Part shown: piece after piece, positions 1-7,772 of the stretch | Layout: each line of letters starts with the position of its first letter | Numbering within the stretch: the first letter of the stretch is position 1 | Assembly (NCBI GenBank): GCA_038230595.1 | Contig: JBBRMY010000019.1 | Span: 1-26,425 of the forward strand | Direction: 5' to 3' | Source: JBBRMY01 sp038230595 | GTDB lineage: Bacteria > Bacteroidota > Ignavibacteria > Tepidaquicellales > Tepidaquicellaceae | Length of the DNA: 26,425 bases | The notes under the pieces: model-generated | What the model was told of the DNA's origin: nothing | Seen by the model: the letters and a program-made list of their open reading frames with translations, nothing else | Databases searched by the model: none | Program-made: the position numbers and the translations under genes

Positions 1-1748
1 CCTGTTGATTTTACTGCATACAGATAAGGACTTCCTGTTCTTGCTTTTGTAATAAAATTAAATGTTCCTGTAGGAGAAGTATAAGAAGTAGTCCAGGTAA
101 ATCCTGTATTAGTGGTTGCATAAACTACTGAACCACGGGTTGCCCAATAATTATCTGTTGAAGTACCGGTAATTCCTGAAGTAACAGCAGCAGTTCCCGG
201 AGGAGTTGCTGTTACCCAATCTGCACCGGCGGTTGTTGTTCTTTGAACTAATGTGTTACCACCATACATACCGTTGGTAGTTGTATTAAACCAGACTGAT
301 TCACTGTTAGCCTCTCCTGTTGCAGCAGTTTGTGTCCATGTAGTTCCGAAATTAGTTGATTTGTATAATTTTGAGGCATTTGTTCCCCAATATACAACAT
401 CTCCAACTCCACAAACTGCATTATTCCAGCTTGCATCATTTGTTGCAAAATTTACACCTGTTGAATCCCAGTTCAATCCACCATTAGTGGTTTTCCATAT
501 TGAACTTCTACCACCAACAGCATCACCAATAACTAAACCATTATTAATATCCTTAAAGTAAAAACCATCAAAGAATCCATTAGGCTGAGTTAAGACCTGA
601 GCCCAAGAAGTACCAGCATTTGTTGTTTTGTATACAAAAGTAGCGCTTGGAGATTCTGTAACTATACAGTTCTGAGCATCAAAAGCCCACATTGCATAAA
701 CATCACTTACAGGAAGTGTCCCTCCATTTAAAGTCCAGGTACCACCATTTGTTGTTCTGATAACTTTACCGCCAACACCAGCAGCCCAAACTACATTCGG
801 GTCAGGTGCAGAAGCTGTATATAATGCCGTAGTAAGACCTGTAGTCTGTTCATACCATGTTGTAGGATTCGGAGGAGCAGGAAGATCACCAAGTTCAACT
901 ATTATCACTCTGTGAGGAGTTGATTGAACAAGACCTAGTGAAACTCTTTTTCCCGGAATGAGATTATTGTAACATTCTGAACCACCTGATGCCAAAGAAG
1001 TAGCAGGTGTTTGAAGCGGAACGGTTACAACAATAGAATCTGTCTTTAATAAAGTAGATGCATTATATCTTGCAATAACAGTCTGAGTTGTATTGGCAGG
1101 TGTCATATCACGGGAAATAGTGATATAAGAAGGTCCGGTTGGATCAATATCATAACCGATTCCATAAATAGTGCCTGGTGCGAAAGTTGCGCCTGGAATA
1201 GCTACACCATTTGTATCAACACAAACTGCAGGACCTGAAAAACTGTTTGTACCTACCCAAAATCCAACTCGTTGAGGATCCCAAGCTAAGCCTCTTAATC
1301 CTGTTAAAGTTGTTGTAATCACCTTCACAACTGCCTTTGTACCTGTATCAACACCGATTATCTGACCGGGGTTAGTTGCGTTATTGACACCCCACAATAA
1401 GCCTCTAGTAAAAGTCATATCTCTAAAGAATCCTAAGCCTCCGGTAATTGCAAATGAATCCCGTTTCACAAAATTTCTGTCATATCTGAAAAATAAATTT
1501 GCATTGAAATTACTAACAATGAAATTTGAACCTGTCCAGACAACACCATATCCAGCCTGGCTAGCTGCAGCAATTGTAGAATCCGGGTTATAATTAGCTA
1601 ATAGTGTTCCAATTACCAATGGAGATTGATAAATAACTCCACCGGAGTTACTCGGACCATAATTTATAGCATCTGTGCTTTGTGCATTAGCGCTTTGCCA
1701 GCAAATGAACAAAATAACAGCTAAAAAGCAATTTTTTAAAACTTTCAT
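1..1748 (-). CDS. Secreted YCF48/BNR-like propeller protein, gene 1 of the array (3' end outside window)
   Basis: The frame is open from the ATG at 1748 to the window edge (582 codons) with no stop, so the C-terminus is missing. The start has a good Shine-Dalgarno (AAAGGA) 6 bases upstream. The protein begins with a signal peptide (MKVLKNCFLAVILFICW, likely cleaved at ANA/QS). Residues about 25-270 form a module I do not recognise, with phrases such as 'GLAWDPQ' and 'GIGYDID' that resemble NHL- or esterase-like propellers. From about residue 288 ('NPTTWYEQ') it matches genes 2-4 of the array: YCF48/BNR-like repeats of the 'TTNGGTxW' type. By analogy with its neighbours a T9SS sorting domain probably follows beyond position 1. 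The likely location is the cell surface or medium. The function is unknown; such propellers usually mediate binding. The gene call is secure; the N-module identity is open. Confidence 0.88.
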   Translation of the reverse strand, partial: MKVLKNCFLAVILFICWQSANAQSTDAINYGPSNSGGVIYQSPLVIGTLLANYNPDSTIAAASQAGYGVVWTGSNFIVSNFNANLFFRYDRNFVKRDSFAITGGLGFFRDMTFTRGLLWGVNNATNPGQIIGVDTGTKAVVKVITTTLTGLRGLAWDPQRVGFWVGTNSFSGPAVCVDTNGVAIPGATFAPGTIYGIGYDIDPTGPSYITISRDMTPANTTQTVIARYNASTLLKTDSIVVTVPLQTPATSLASGGSECYNNLIPGKRVSLGLVQSTPHRVIIVELGDLPAPPNPTTWYEQTTGLTTALYTASAPDPNVVWAAGVGGKVIRTTNGGTWTLNGGTLPVSDVYAMWAFDAQNCIVTESPSATFVYKTTNAGTSWAQVLTQPNGFFDGFYFKDINNGLVIGDAVGGRSSIWKTTNGGLNWDSTGVNFATNDASWNNAVCGVGDVVYWGTNASKLYKSTNFGTTWTQTAATGEANSESVWFNTTTNGMYGGNTLVQRTTTAGADWVTATPPGTAAVTSGITGTSTDNYWATRGSVVYATTNTGFTWTTSYTSPTGTFNFITKARTGSPYLYAVKST

Positions 1749-2015
1749 AATTTTTCCTTTCAGAATTTAATTTTTAAAAATACTATTTCTTCAATTTCAA
1801 TGAAGAATTTCAAAAAAGATCTTAACGTAATGTGGATTAGGATTTAAATAAAAGATTAGAAGGAGGATCCGCGTCACATAATTTTCATTGTATATTCAAT
1901 CTTTGTAAAATCTTTTCAAACTTTTAACTCAGAAAGGAGGGTAAAAAGTTTCATAAAAATCAGGGGTGATTAATGCAAAGTTTATTTAGCTCTTAGCCTG
2001 GATTTAATGGGGCAT

Positions 2016-2050
2016 AAAAAAAAGCAGATGGCTTTCACTATCTGCTTTTT
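2016..2050. terminator. Rho-independent terminator, second of a tandem pair
   Basis: AGCAGAT (2023-2029) pairs with ATCTGCT (2040-2046) around a 10-base loop. It is flanked by an A-run on the left and a T-run on the right, so it can work in either direction. It lies about 75 bases past the stop of array gene 2, behind a stronger hairpin. Confidence 0.75.
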
Positions 2051-2070
2051 AATAATAAAAATATATATAT

Positions 2071-2105
2071 AAAAAAAACGGAAGGCAAAGCCTTCCGTTT
2101 TTTTA
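2071..2105. terminator. Strong rho-independent terminator after array gene 2
   Basis: AACGGAAGGC (2077-2086) pairs perfectly with GCCTTCCGTT (2090-2099) around an AAA loop, extended by A-run and T-run flanks. It begins about 20 bases past the gene 2 stop codon (minus strand). The symmetrical flanks make it bidirectional in form. Confidence 0.9.
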
Positions 2106-2124
2106 AAACTAAAGATAATTCAAT

Positions 2125-4017
2125 TTACTTTATCAGCATCATTTTCTTAGTATCAGTGAAATTACCTGATTTTATTGTATAGAAATAGATTCCGCTTGAT
2201 AAGCTTGCAGCATTAAAATCAACTGAATAGTTTCCATTATTCAATTGACCATTAACTAATGTTGCTATTTCCTTACCTGTCATATCGTATACTTTCAAAT
2301 TAACTAATCCTGAAACAGGAACTGCAAAAGTTATCTTTGTAGTAGGGTTGAAAGGGTTAGGATAGTTTTGATTTAAAGCGTAGTTAGACACAACTCCATT
2401 TGAACCAGGTGTAACACCAGTGAACAAGCCACCATATTTTGCAACAGTACCATTGCTTCTGCAAGCATATAGATATGGGCTACCAGTTCTTGCTTTAACC
2501 ATATGTCTGAAAGTACCAGCTGCGGTATAAGAAGTTGTCCAGTTTGTTCCTGCATTAGTTGTAGCATAAACAGTACCGGTTCTTGCTGCCCAATAATTGC
2601 TTGGTGCAGTTCCGGCAATTCCAACAGTCTGACCAGCAGTTCCCGGAGGAGTTACAGATGTCCATGTTGTACCACCATTAGTAGTTAATTGAACTAATGT
2701 ATTTCCACCGAACAAGCCATTATTTGCATCATTAAAATATACTGAAGCAATGTTAGCTTCTCCCGGAGCAGCTACTGTAGGTGCCCAGGTTGTTCCAAAG
2801 TTAGTTGTTTTAAATATTTTTGTATTTCCGCCTCCAATATAAACTACATCACCAACACCGGCAATTGAATTATTATAGAAACCTTCAGTTGAAGCAAAGT
2901 TTACTCCTGCTGAATCCCATGTTGTACCACCATTAGTTGTTTTCCAGTTTGATGATCTTCCACCAACTGCATCACCTAACATTAAGCCGTTGTTTGCATC
3001 TTTAAAATAGAAACCATCAATGAATCCACCAGCTTGAGTAAATACCTGTACCCAGTTAGTTCCACCGTTTGTTGTCTTATACGTAAATGTTGCACCAGGT
3101 GAACTTGTAACAAGGCAAGTATTTGCATCAAATGCCCAACATGCATAGAAAATATCTCCTGCTGGTAGATTTCCTGAAACGTTTGTCCAGGTACCACCGT
3201 TAGTTGTTCTTACAACTTTACCTGTTGTTCCGGCTGCCCACACATTGTTTATATCTGCAGCAGAAATTGTATAAAGATCAGCTGTGACTCCTGTTACCTG
3301 CTCGTACCATGTTGTTGGAAGTGGTGGAGGAGCTGCAACTCTTTCTATAGTGATCATATCAATACCAACGTTAAAGCAGTTTGGACCTGTCGGTCCACCG
3401 CCAACTGTGTTGCTTCTTATTGCAAATCTACCATTTACAGATGTGGAAGAAGCCTTGAAACCTACACGTGTCCAAGTTGTTGCATTACAAAGAAATCTTC
3501 CTAATTCAATCCAGGTACCTTCAGGAACTGAATCATTCGTTGAATACATTACTCTGATAGAATCTACATTTACTGCGCTATTATTTCTTGCATAAAAATA
3601 TAATGAATCTGTTGCGTTAATACCTCCAGCTAATCTTGGAAGTACAAGCCAGCCATCCTGATTGCTTGTTCCTGTTGTCATATTGAAAGTTGACAACGCA
3701 TAACCAGTTGCTGGTCCGTTAAATGCTGGTCCAGGCGCTGTTGCAATACCTGAATTCCAAACAGGTGCAGTTCCTGGTCCATTTGCACATCTGTTAAAAA
3801 CTTTATATCCTCTGTTTTTTAATGATACTGTATCATTGGCGCCGTTTAAACTATCCACATAAACAACAGTTCCAAATGGAACCGGATGTACCGGATTAAT
3901 AGTTTGTGATTGAGGCGATTCAACTTTATTTTTTGGATTGTCTGAGACATTAAATCCAAGAAATAAACCCAACGATACTACAAGCATTATAACACTGTAA
4001 GTAATCTTTGTTTTCAT
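2125..4017 (-). CDS. T9SS-secreted protein: choice-of-anchor-J-like domain + YCF48/BNR-like propeller + sorting domain (array gene 2)
   Basis: This 630-residue protein has an N-terminal hydrophobic segment (residues 5-22) that fits a signal peptide. Residues about 50-228 look like a choice-of-anchor-J/cleaved-adhesin domain, a jelly-roll fold with 'GWLVLPRL' and 'DSIRVMYS' strands. A proline linker ('PPPLPTTWYEQ', about 229-240) leads to a propeller with YCF48/BNR-like repeats such as 'WKTTNGGTTWDS'. Residues 545-630 are a type A T9SS sorting domain starting 'NYALNQNYPNPFNP' and ending 'DTKKMMLIK'. The protein is therefore probably exported by T9SS and released or anchored at the surface. It is a close paralogue of gene 3. 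Its upstream region carries a TTATAC-N11-GTATAA palindrome and it ends at two terminators, so it is likely transcribed alone. The ATG at 4017 has only an A-rich leader and no clear Shine-Dalgarno. The ligand is unknown. Confidence 0.93.
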   Translation of the reverse strand: MKTKITYSVIMLVVSLGLFLGFNVSDNPKNKVESPQSQTINPVHPVPFGTVVYVDSLNGANDTVSLKNRGYKVFNRCANGPGTAPVWNSGIATAPGPAFNGPATGYALSTFNMTTGTSNQDGWLVLPRLAGGINATDSLYFYARNNSAVNVDSIRVMYSTNDSVPEGTWIELGRFLCNATTWTRVGFKASSTSVNGRFAIRSNTVGGGPTGPNCFNVGIDMITIERVAAPPPLPTTWYEQVTGVTADLYTISAADINNVWAAGTTGKVVRTTNGGTWTNVSGNLPAGDIFYACWAFDANTCLVTSSPGATFTYKTTNGGTNWVQVFTQAGGFIDGFYFKDANNGLMLGDAVGGRSSNWKTTNGGTTWDSAGVNFASTEGFYNNSIAGVGDVVYIGGGNTKIFKTTNFGTTWAPTVAAPGEANIASVYFNDANNGLFGGNTLVQLTTNGGTTWTSVTPPGTAGQTVGIAGTAPSNYWAARTGTVYATTNAGTNWTTSYTAAGTFRHMVKARTGSPYLYACRSNGTVAKYGGLFTGVTPGSNGVVSNYALNQNYPNPFNPTTKITFAVPVSGLVNLKVYDMTGKEIATLVNGQLNNGNYSVDFNAASLSSGIYFYTIKSGNFTDTKKMMLIK

Positions 4018-4089
4018 TTTTTCTTTGTTTGATTATTATAAATTAATTCTATTTTTTATATAGAATGGGATTATGTAATATTCATGTTT

Positions 4090-4112
4090 TTATACAATTT
4101 GTCAATGTATAA
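4090..4112. promoter_or_regulatory. Palindromic element TTATAC-N11-GTATAA upstream of array gene 2
   Basis: TTATAC (4090-4095) and GTATAA (4107-4112) are perfect inverted half-sites separated by 11 bases, 73 bases upstream of the gene 2 ATG. The same half-sites with the same spacing occur upstream of gene 3. On the minus strand the interior also reads TTGACA, which could be a -35 box. It is either an operator or a promoter with chance symmetry; the conserved spacing in two genes favours function, although the genes are paralogues. Confidence 0.45.
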
Positions 4113-4187
4113 ATAACGTTTTGTACAACTCAATTTTGCAATCTTATTGAAGAAAGCACACAAATGTATAGTTAGAATAAATATGTC

Positions 4188-4234
4188 TAAATACAAACCG
4201 GATCTTAAAAAAACTAAGAGCAGGTTTGTATTTA
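4188..4234 (-). terminator. Inverted repeat after array gene 3, probable terminator
   Basis: TAAATACAAACC (4188-4199) pairs perfectly over 12 bases with GGTTTGTATTTA (4223-4234), with a 23-base loop. It lies just past the stop of gene 3 on the minus strand. There is no long T-run on that strand, so termination may be weak or rely on another mechanism. Confidence 0.5.
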
Positions 4235-4251
4235 AGGATATTAAATGAAGC

Positions 4252-6165
4252 CTACTTTACAAGCATCATTTTCTTTGTATCAGTAAAATTACCTGATTTG
4301 ATAGTATACAAATAAATTCCGCTTGATAAGTTTGCAGCATTAAAATCAACTGAATAATTTCCATTATTCATTTGTGCATTAACTAATGTTGCTATTTCCT
4401 TTCCAGTCATATCGAATACTTTCAAAGTAACTAATCCTGAAACAGGAACTGCAAAAGTTATCTTTGTTACCGGATTAAATGGATTAGGATAATTCTGACT
4501 TAAAGAAAACTGATCTGCAATTTCTGAGATCGAAGTTATACCAACTGACGGTCCGCCATATTTCGCTATTGTACCATTGGATCTGCAGGCATAAAGATAC
4601 GGACTTCCCGTTCTGGATTTCGTGATATGCTGAAAAATACCTGAGCCAGATATTACCGGATTAGTCCAGCTTGCTCCGGTATTAGTTGTCTGATAAATAT
4701 TACCTGCACGGGTTACCCAATAGTTAGCTGTTCCGGTTCCGGTGATCCCAAAAATTGTATTCACTGTCCCGGGAGGAGTTACTGTATTCCAGTTTGTCCC
4801 GCTATTTGTAGTTGACTGCAGCAATGTATTTCCTCCAATCATACCATTTGAAGCATCATTAAAGTAAACTGCATAGCTATCACTTTCTCCGGTTGCTGAA
4901 GTTGAAGTCCATGTTGTACCGAAGTTTGTACTCTTATATAATTTTGAATTATTTGTACCCCAATAAACAACATTCCCATTTCCACTTATGCTATTCACCC
5001 AGCCTGCTGCAGTTGAACTAAAATTAATACCGGCAGAGTCCCAGCTTGTTCCGCCGTTTGTTGTTTTCCATATTGAAGATCTGCCACCTACTGAATTCCC
5101 TACCATTAAACCATTGCTGACATCCTTAAAATAAAAACCATCAATAAATCCTCCTGCCTGATTAAAAACCTGGTTCCAGTTAGTTCCGCCGTTAGTTGTT
5201 TTCCATGCTATTGTAGAAGAAGGAGTGGTAGAGCATAAACAATTATTCTCATCAAAAGCCCATATGGAATAAATAATATCTGATGCTGGGAGATTACCTG
5301 ATGCGGAAGTAAAGGTAGCGCCGTTTATAGTTTTTATAACTTTTCCGGCAGCTCCGGAAGCCCATACATTATTTATATCAGGAGCAGAAATTGAGTAAAG
5401 AATTCCGGTTACAGGAGTATTTATTTCATACCAGGTAGTTGGATTTGGAGGAGGGGCAATGGTTCTTTCAATCCTTGCAGCATCAACTCCAATAAAATCA
5501 CTATTAGTACCTGTAGGACCGGCATTGTTTACATGATAAATAATCGCAAATCTTCCATTAGCTCCGTTAGAAGGAGCAACGAAGCCCCTTTTTTCATAAC
5601 CGTTATTTGCTGCTCCGGCAACAGGATTAATTACTCTGAATCTTCCTAGTTCTACCCACGCACCTGTTACAGTTGAATCACCTGAAGCAGAATAATAAAC
5701 TCTTATTGAATCCGGATAATTAGTTCCGGTAGTTACATTTGAGCGGGACCAGAATGTCAATGAATCTCCGACTTGAATTCCACCGGATATTCTTGGAAAA
5801 ATAAGCCAGTTATCAATTACACCGGAACCGCCTGTTGTATTATTAAAATTAGCTGCAACATAACCTGCTGCGGGACCATTATAAGCTACAAATTGTACGC
5901 TACCCTGAAACCATCCTGTAGATCCGACAGGAGTTGAATGATTAATAGTTTTATAACCTCTTGCATTTAAACCCGCAATTGAATTGTCACCGTTAAAATC
6001 ATCTATGTAAACTGATGTACTTTTTGGTGGGTATTCTATCGAAGAATAATGGGAATTGTCTGGAGCAGATTTCGATCCATAAATTTCATCACCTAAGTCA
6101 AATCCAAATAATATTCCAATTGAGGCAATTAATAAAACACTATAGCAAGATAACTTTATTTTCAT
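4252..6165 (-). CDS. T9SS-secreted protein: choice-of-anchor-J-like domain + YCF48/BNR-like propeller + sorting domain (array gene 3)
   Basis: The 637-residue protein is a full-length paralogue of gene 2 with the same order of parts: an N-terminal hydrophobic segment, a choice-of-anchor-J-like domain (about residues 50-235; 'DNWLIFPRISGG', 'DSIRVYYS'), a linker 'PPPNPTTWYE', a YCF48/BNR-like propeller with 'WKTTNGGTSWDS' repeats, and a T9SS sorting domain at 553-637 ending 'DTKKMMLVK'. The sorting-domain DNA is much closer to gene 2 than the rest of the gene, which suggests recent duplication or gene conversion. The ATG at 6165 follows a GGAAAAG Shine-Dalgarno-like string. A TTATAC-N11-GTATAA palindrome lies about 61 bases upstream. 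It is probably a surface or secreted binding protein. The ligand cannot be told from the sequence. Confidence 0.93.
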   Translation of the reverse strand: MKIKLSCYSVLLIASIGILFGFDLGDEIYGSKSAPDNSHYSSIEYPPKSTSVYIDDFNGDNSIAGLNARGYKTINHSTPVGSTGWFQGSVQFVAYNGPAAGYVAANFNNTTGGSGVIDNWLIFPRISGGIQVGDSLTFWSRSNVTTGTNYPDSIRVYYSASGDSTVTGAWVELGRFRVINPVAGAANNGYEKRGFVAPSNGANGRFAIIYHVNNAGPTGTNSDFIGVDAARIERTIAPPPNPTTWYEINTPVTGILYSISAPDINNVWASGAAGKVIKTINGATFTSASGNLPASDIIYSIWAFDENNCLCSTTPSSTIAWKTTNGGTNWNQVFNQAGGFIDGFYFKDVSNGLMVGNSVGGRSSIWKTTNGGTSWDSAGINFSSTAAGWVNSISGNGNVVYWGTNNSKLYKSTNFGTTWTSTSATGESDSYAVYFNDASNGMIGGNTLLQSTTNSGTNWNTVTPPGTVNTIFGITGTGTANYWVTRAGNIYQTTNTGASWTNPVISGSGIFQHITKSRTGSPYLYACRSNGTIAKYGGPSVGITSISEIADQFSLSQNYPNPFNPVTKITFAVPVSGLVTLKVFDMTGKEIATLVNAQMNNGNYSVDFNAANLSSGIYLYTIKSGNFTDTKKMMLVK

Positions 6166-6225
6166 CTTTTCCGTTTATGATATGAAAAATTAATTGAAGA
6201 TAATGAGACTATAATATTGATTTTT

Positions 6226-6248
6226 TTATACAAAATATCAAAGTATAA
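6226..6248. promoter_or_regulatory. Palindromic element TTATAC-N11-GTATAA upstream of array gene 3
   Basis: TTATAC (6226-6231) and GTATAA (6243-6248) flank 11 bases, 61 bases upstream of the gene 3 ATG. The symmetry and spacing equal those upstream of gene 2. The minus strand downstream of the palindrome also stays similar between the two genes for about 20 bases (A-run, then AATATTA), as expected for a shared promoter-operator region. No such palindrome was seen upstream of gene 1 or gene 4. Confidence 0.45.
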
Positions 6249-6343
6249 AATTTCATTCGAAAGGTAAAAAAAATCTTCTAAAAGTTTATAAGGTTTTATT
6301 TCTTATAAATAATTTTTATATATGAGATTAAATAATTTTTATA

Positions 6344-6377
6344 AAAACAAAAGGCTCTGAACAGAGCCTTTTGTTTT
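6344..6377. terminator. Rho-independent terminator after array gene 4
   Basis: AAAACAAAAGGCTCTG (6344-6359) pairs perfectly over 16 bases with its complement at 6362-6377, closing on a very short loop. The GC core sits between an A-run and a T-run, so it is bidirectional in form. It lies 26 bases past the gene 4 stop. Confidence 0.9.
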
Positions 6378-6402
6378 ATTTAATAAGTATTTAAAAAAAA
6401 TT

Positions 6403-7674
6403 CTATTTTACTAAAGTCATTTTTTTTGTTTCTACAAAACTTCCAGATCTTAATTCATAGAAATAAATTCCGGAAGACAGATTAGCACCATTGAATGTTA
6501 TAGAGTAATTTCCAGTTGATAGATCTTCATTAAGTAATGACGATACTTCCCTTCCGTCCATACTGTAAATTTTTAAAGTAGTAAATCCGTTATGAGGAAT
6601 TGCAAAATTAATTTTAGTAGCTGGATTAAATGGATTAGGGAAATTCTGTGATAATTTATATTCAGTTGCGACATTTCCATTGATAGGAGTTATACCTGTT
6701 GCTGTACCGAATCTTGTTATCTGTCCTGTTGAAGTAACTGCCCACAATGTACCGCTTAATGATCCTGTAGTTCTTGCCAACTGTAGATGATTATAAGATG
6801 CTCCGGCTAAAGTATAAGCATTTACCCAGGCTAATCCATCATCACTTGTGTAATAGATAGAAGGTCCTTGCCTTGTCATCCAGAATTTCATTCCAATTCC
6901 CGTAATACCGGTTACACTACCAGTTCCTAAAGAAGTCATAGGATTCCATGTTGTTCCGGAATTACTTGTCTGAATAAGTTGAGTACCTCCGGCTAATCCT
7001 CTGGTTATAGTATTGAACCAAACAGCGGTAGTGTTAGCTTGCCCTGTTGTTGTCTGAATTGCCCATGTAGCTCCATTATTACTCGAGTAATATAATCTAG
7101 TGTTATTTGTACCAAACCAAATATTGTTTCCTGAAACATAAAGAGCATTATTATACCCAGCTTCAGATCCGTTTGCAGGAGTAACTTTTAAGCCTGTTGA
7201 ATCCCAGGTAACACCTCCGTTTGTTGTACGCCATAACGACCATCTTCCCCCTACAGGGTCTCCATACATGAATCCTCTTAATGTGTCAGTCATCCAGATA
7301 GCATCTATAAAACCGCCGGGTTGAGAAAATACAGTCTGCCAGGCTGAACCTGCTGTAGTAGTTCTATAAACAAAAGTTCCGGCTGCAGTTGAACCGGTAA
7401 CAAGTGCAGTACCCTGTTCAATTCCATAAATATTATAAAGATCCACAGTTGGTGCCGGACTTGTAACAACTGACCATAAAACACCGGAATTAGTGGTTCT
7501 GAGAACTTTACCACCATTTCCACAAATCCAGGCATCAAAATCATTAATAGCAGATACTGAATTTAATGGGGTTGTCACTCCGGAAGTTTGCTGAGTATAT
7601 ACACCCTGTCCATTGGAAACTGAGATCAAACCGAAAAACATAATTATTGAAAAAATAAGTTTTGAAACTTTCAT
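6403..7674 (-). CDS. T9SS-secreted YCF48/BNR-like propeller protein without an N-terminal adhesin module (array gene 4)
   Basis: This 423-residue protein is the minimal form of the array. It has a signal peptide (MKVSKLIFSIIMFFGLISV, cleavage near SNG/QG), then directly a YCF48/BNR-like propeller ('RTTNSGVLW', 'WRTTNGGVTWDSTG', 'YYTSDDGLAW'), then a T9SS sorting domain at 336-423 ('QNFPNPFNPATKINF...VETKKMTLVK'). The ATG at 7674 has the best ribosome binding site of the array (AAAGGAG, 5 bases upstream). Its propeller is more divergent from genes 1-3 than those are from each other. It ends at a strong terminator, and no terminator separates it from the E1 gene upstream, so read-through from that gene is possible. 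The specific role is unknown. Confidence 0.93.
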   Translation of the reverse strand: MKVSKLIFSIIMFFGLISVSNGQGVYTQQTSGVTTPLNSVSAINDFDAWICGNGGKVLRTTNSGVLWSVVTSPAPTVDLYNIYGIEQGTALVTGSTAAGTFVYRTTTAGSAWQTVFSQPGGFIDAIWMTDTLRGFMYGDPVGGRWSLWRTTNGGVTWDSTGLKVTPANGSEAGYNNALYVSGNNIWFGTNNTRLYYSSNNGATWAIQTTTGQANTTAVWFNTITRGLAGGTQLIQTSNSGTTWNPMTSLGTGSVTGITGIGMKFWMTRQGPSIYYTSDDGLAWVNAYTLAGASYNHLQLARTTGSLSGTLWAVTSTGQITRFGTATGITPINGNVATEYKLSQNFPNPFNPATKINFAIPHNGFTTLKIYSMDGREVSSLLNEDLSTGNYSITFNGANLSSGIYFYELRSGSFVETKKMTLVK

Positions 7675-7772
7675 AATATCTCCTTTAATTTAAATTTATA
7701 TGTTGTCATTAAAACAATCATAAATTTATAAATAAAAAAAATACTTTTTTGTTCCCGATTTTTTAAATAATA

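Larger units (their letters stand above)
1749..2124. other. Intergenic region upstream of array gene 1
   Basis: No credible gene lies in this 376-base stretch. Its right side holds two tandem hairpin terminators (listed separately) that end transcription of gene 2. Its left side is the leader of gene 1. The leader contains an inverted repeat TTCTTCA/TGAAGAA at 1787-1793 and 1801-1807. It also has a weak minus-strand promoter-like pair, TTGAAA (1919-1914) and TATACA (1894-1889), with a long 19-base spacer. GGAGG-like strings on the plus strand at 1861-1866 and 1935-1940 do not precede any open frame worth calling. Confidence 0.6.

Noticed and set aside
253..561. Plus-strand frames inside the array genes (also near 1384-1593, 2503-2688 and 3284-3595)
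   Set aside because: They are shadows of long minus-strand genes with signal peptides and sorting domains, rich in the Thr/Pro/Val expected from antisense of Gly/Thr/Asn repeats.
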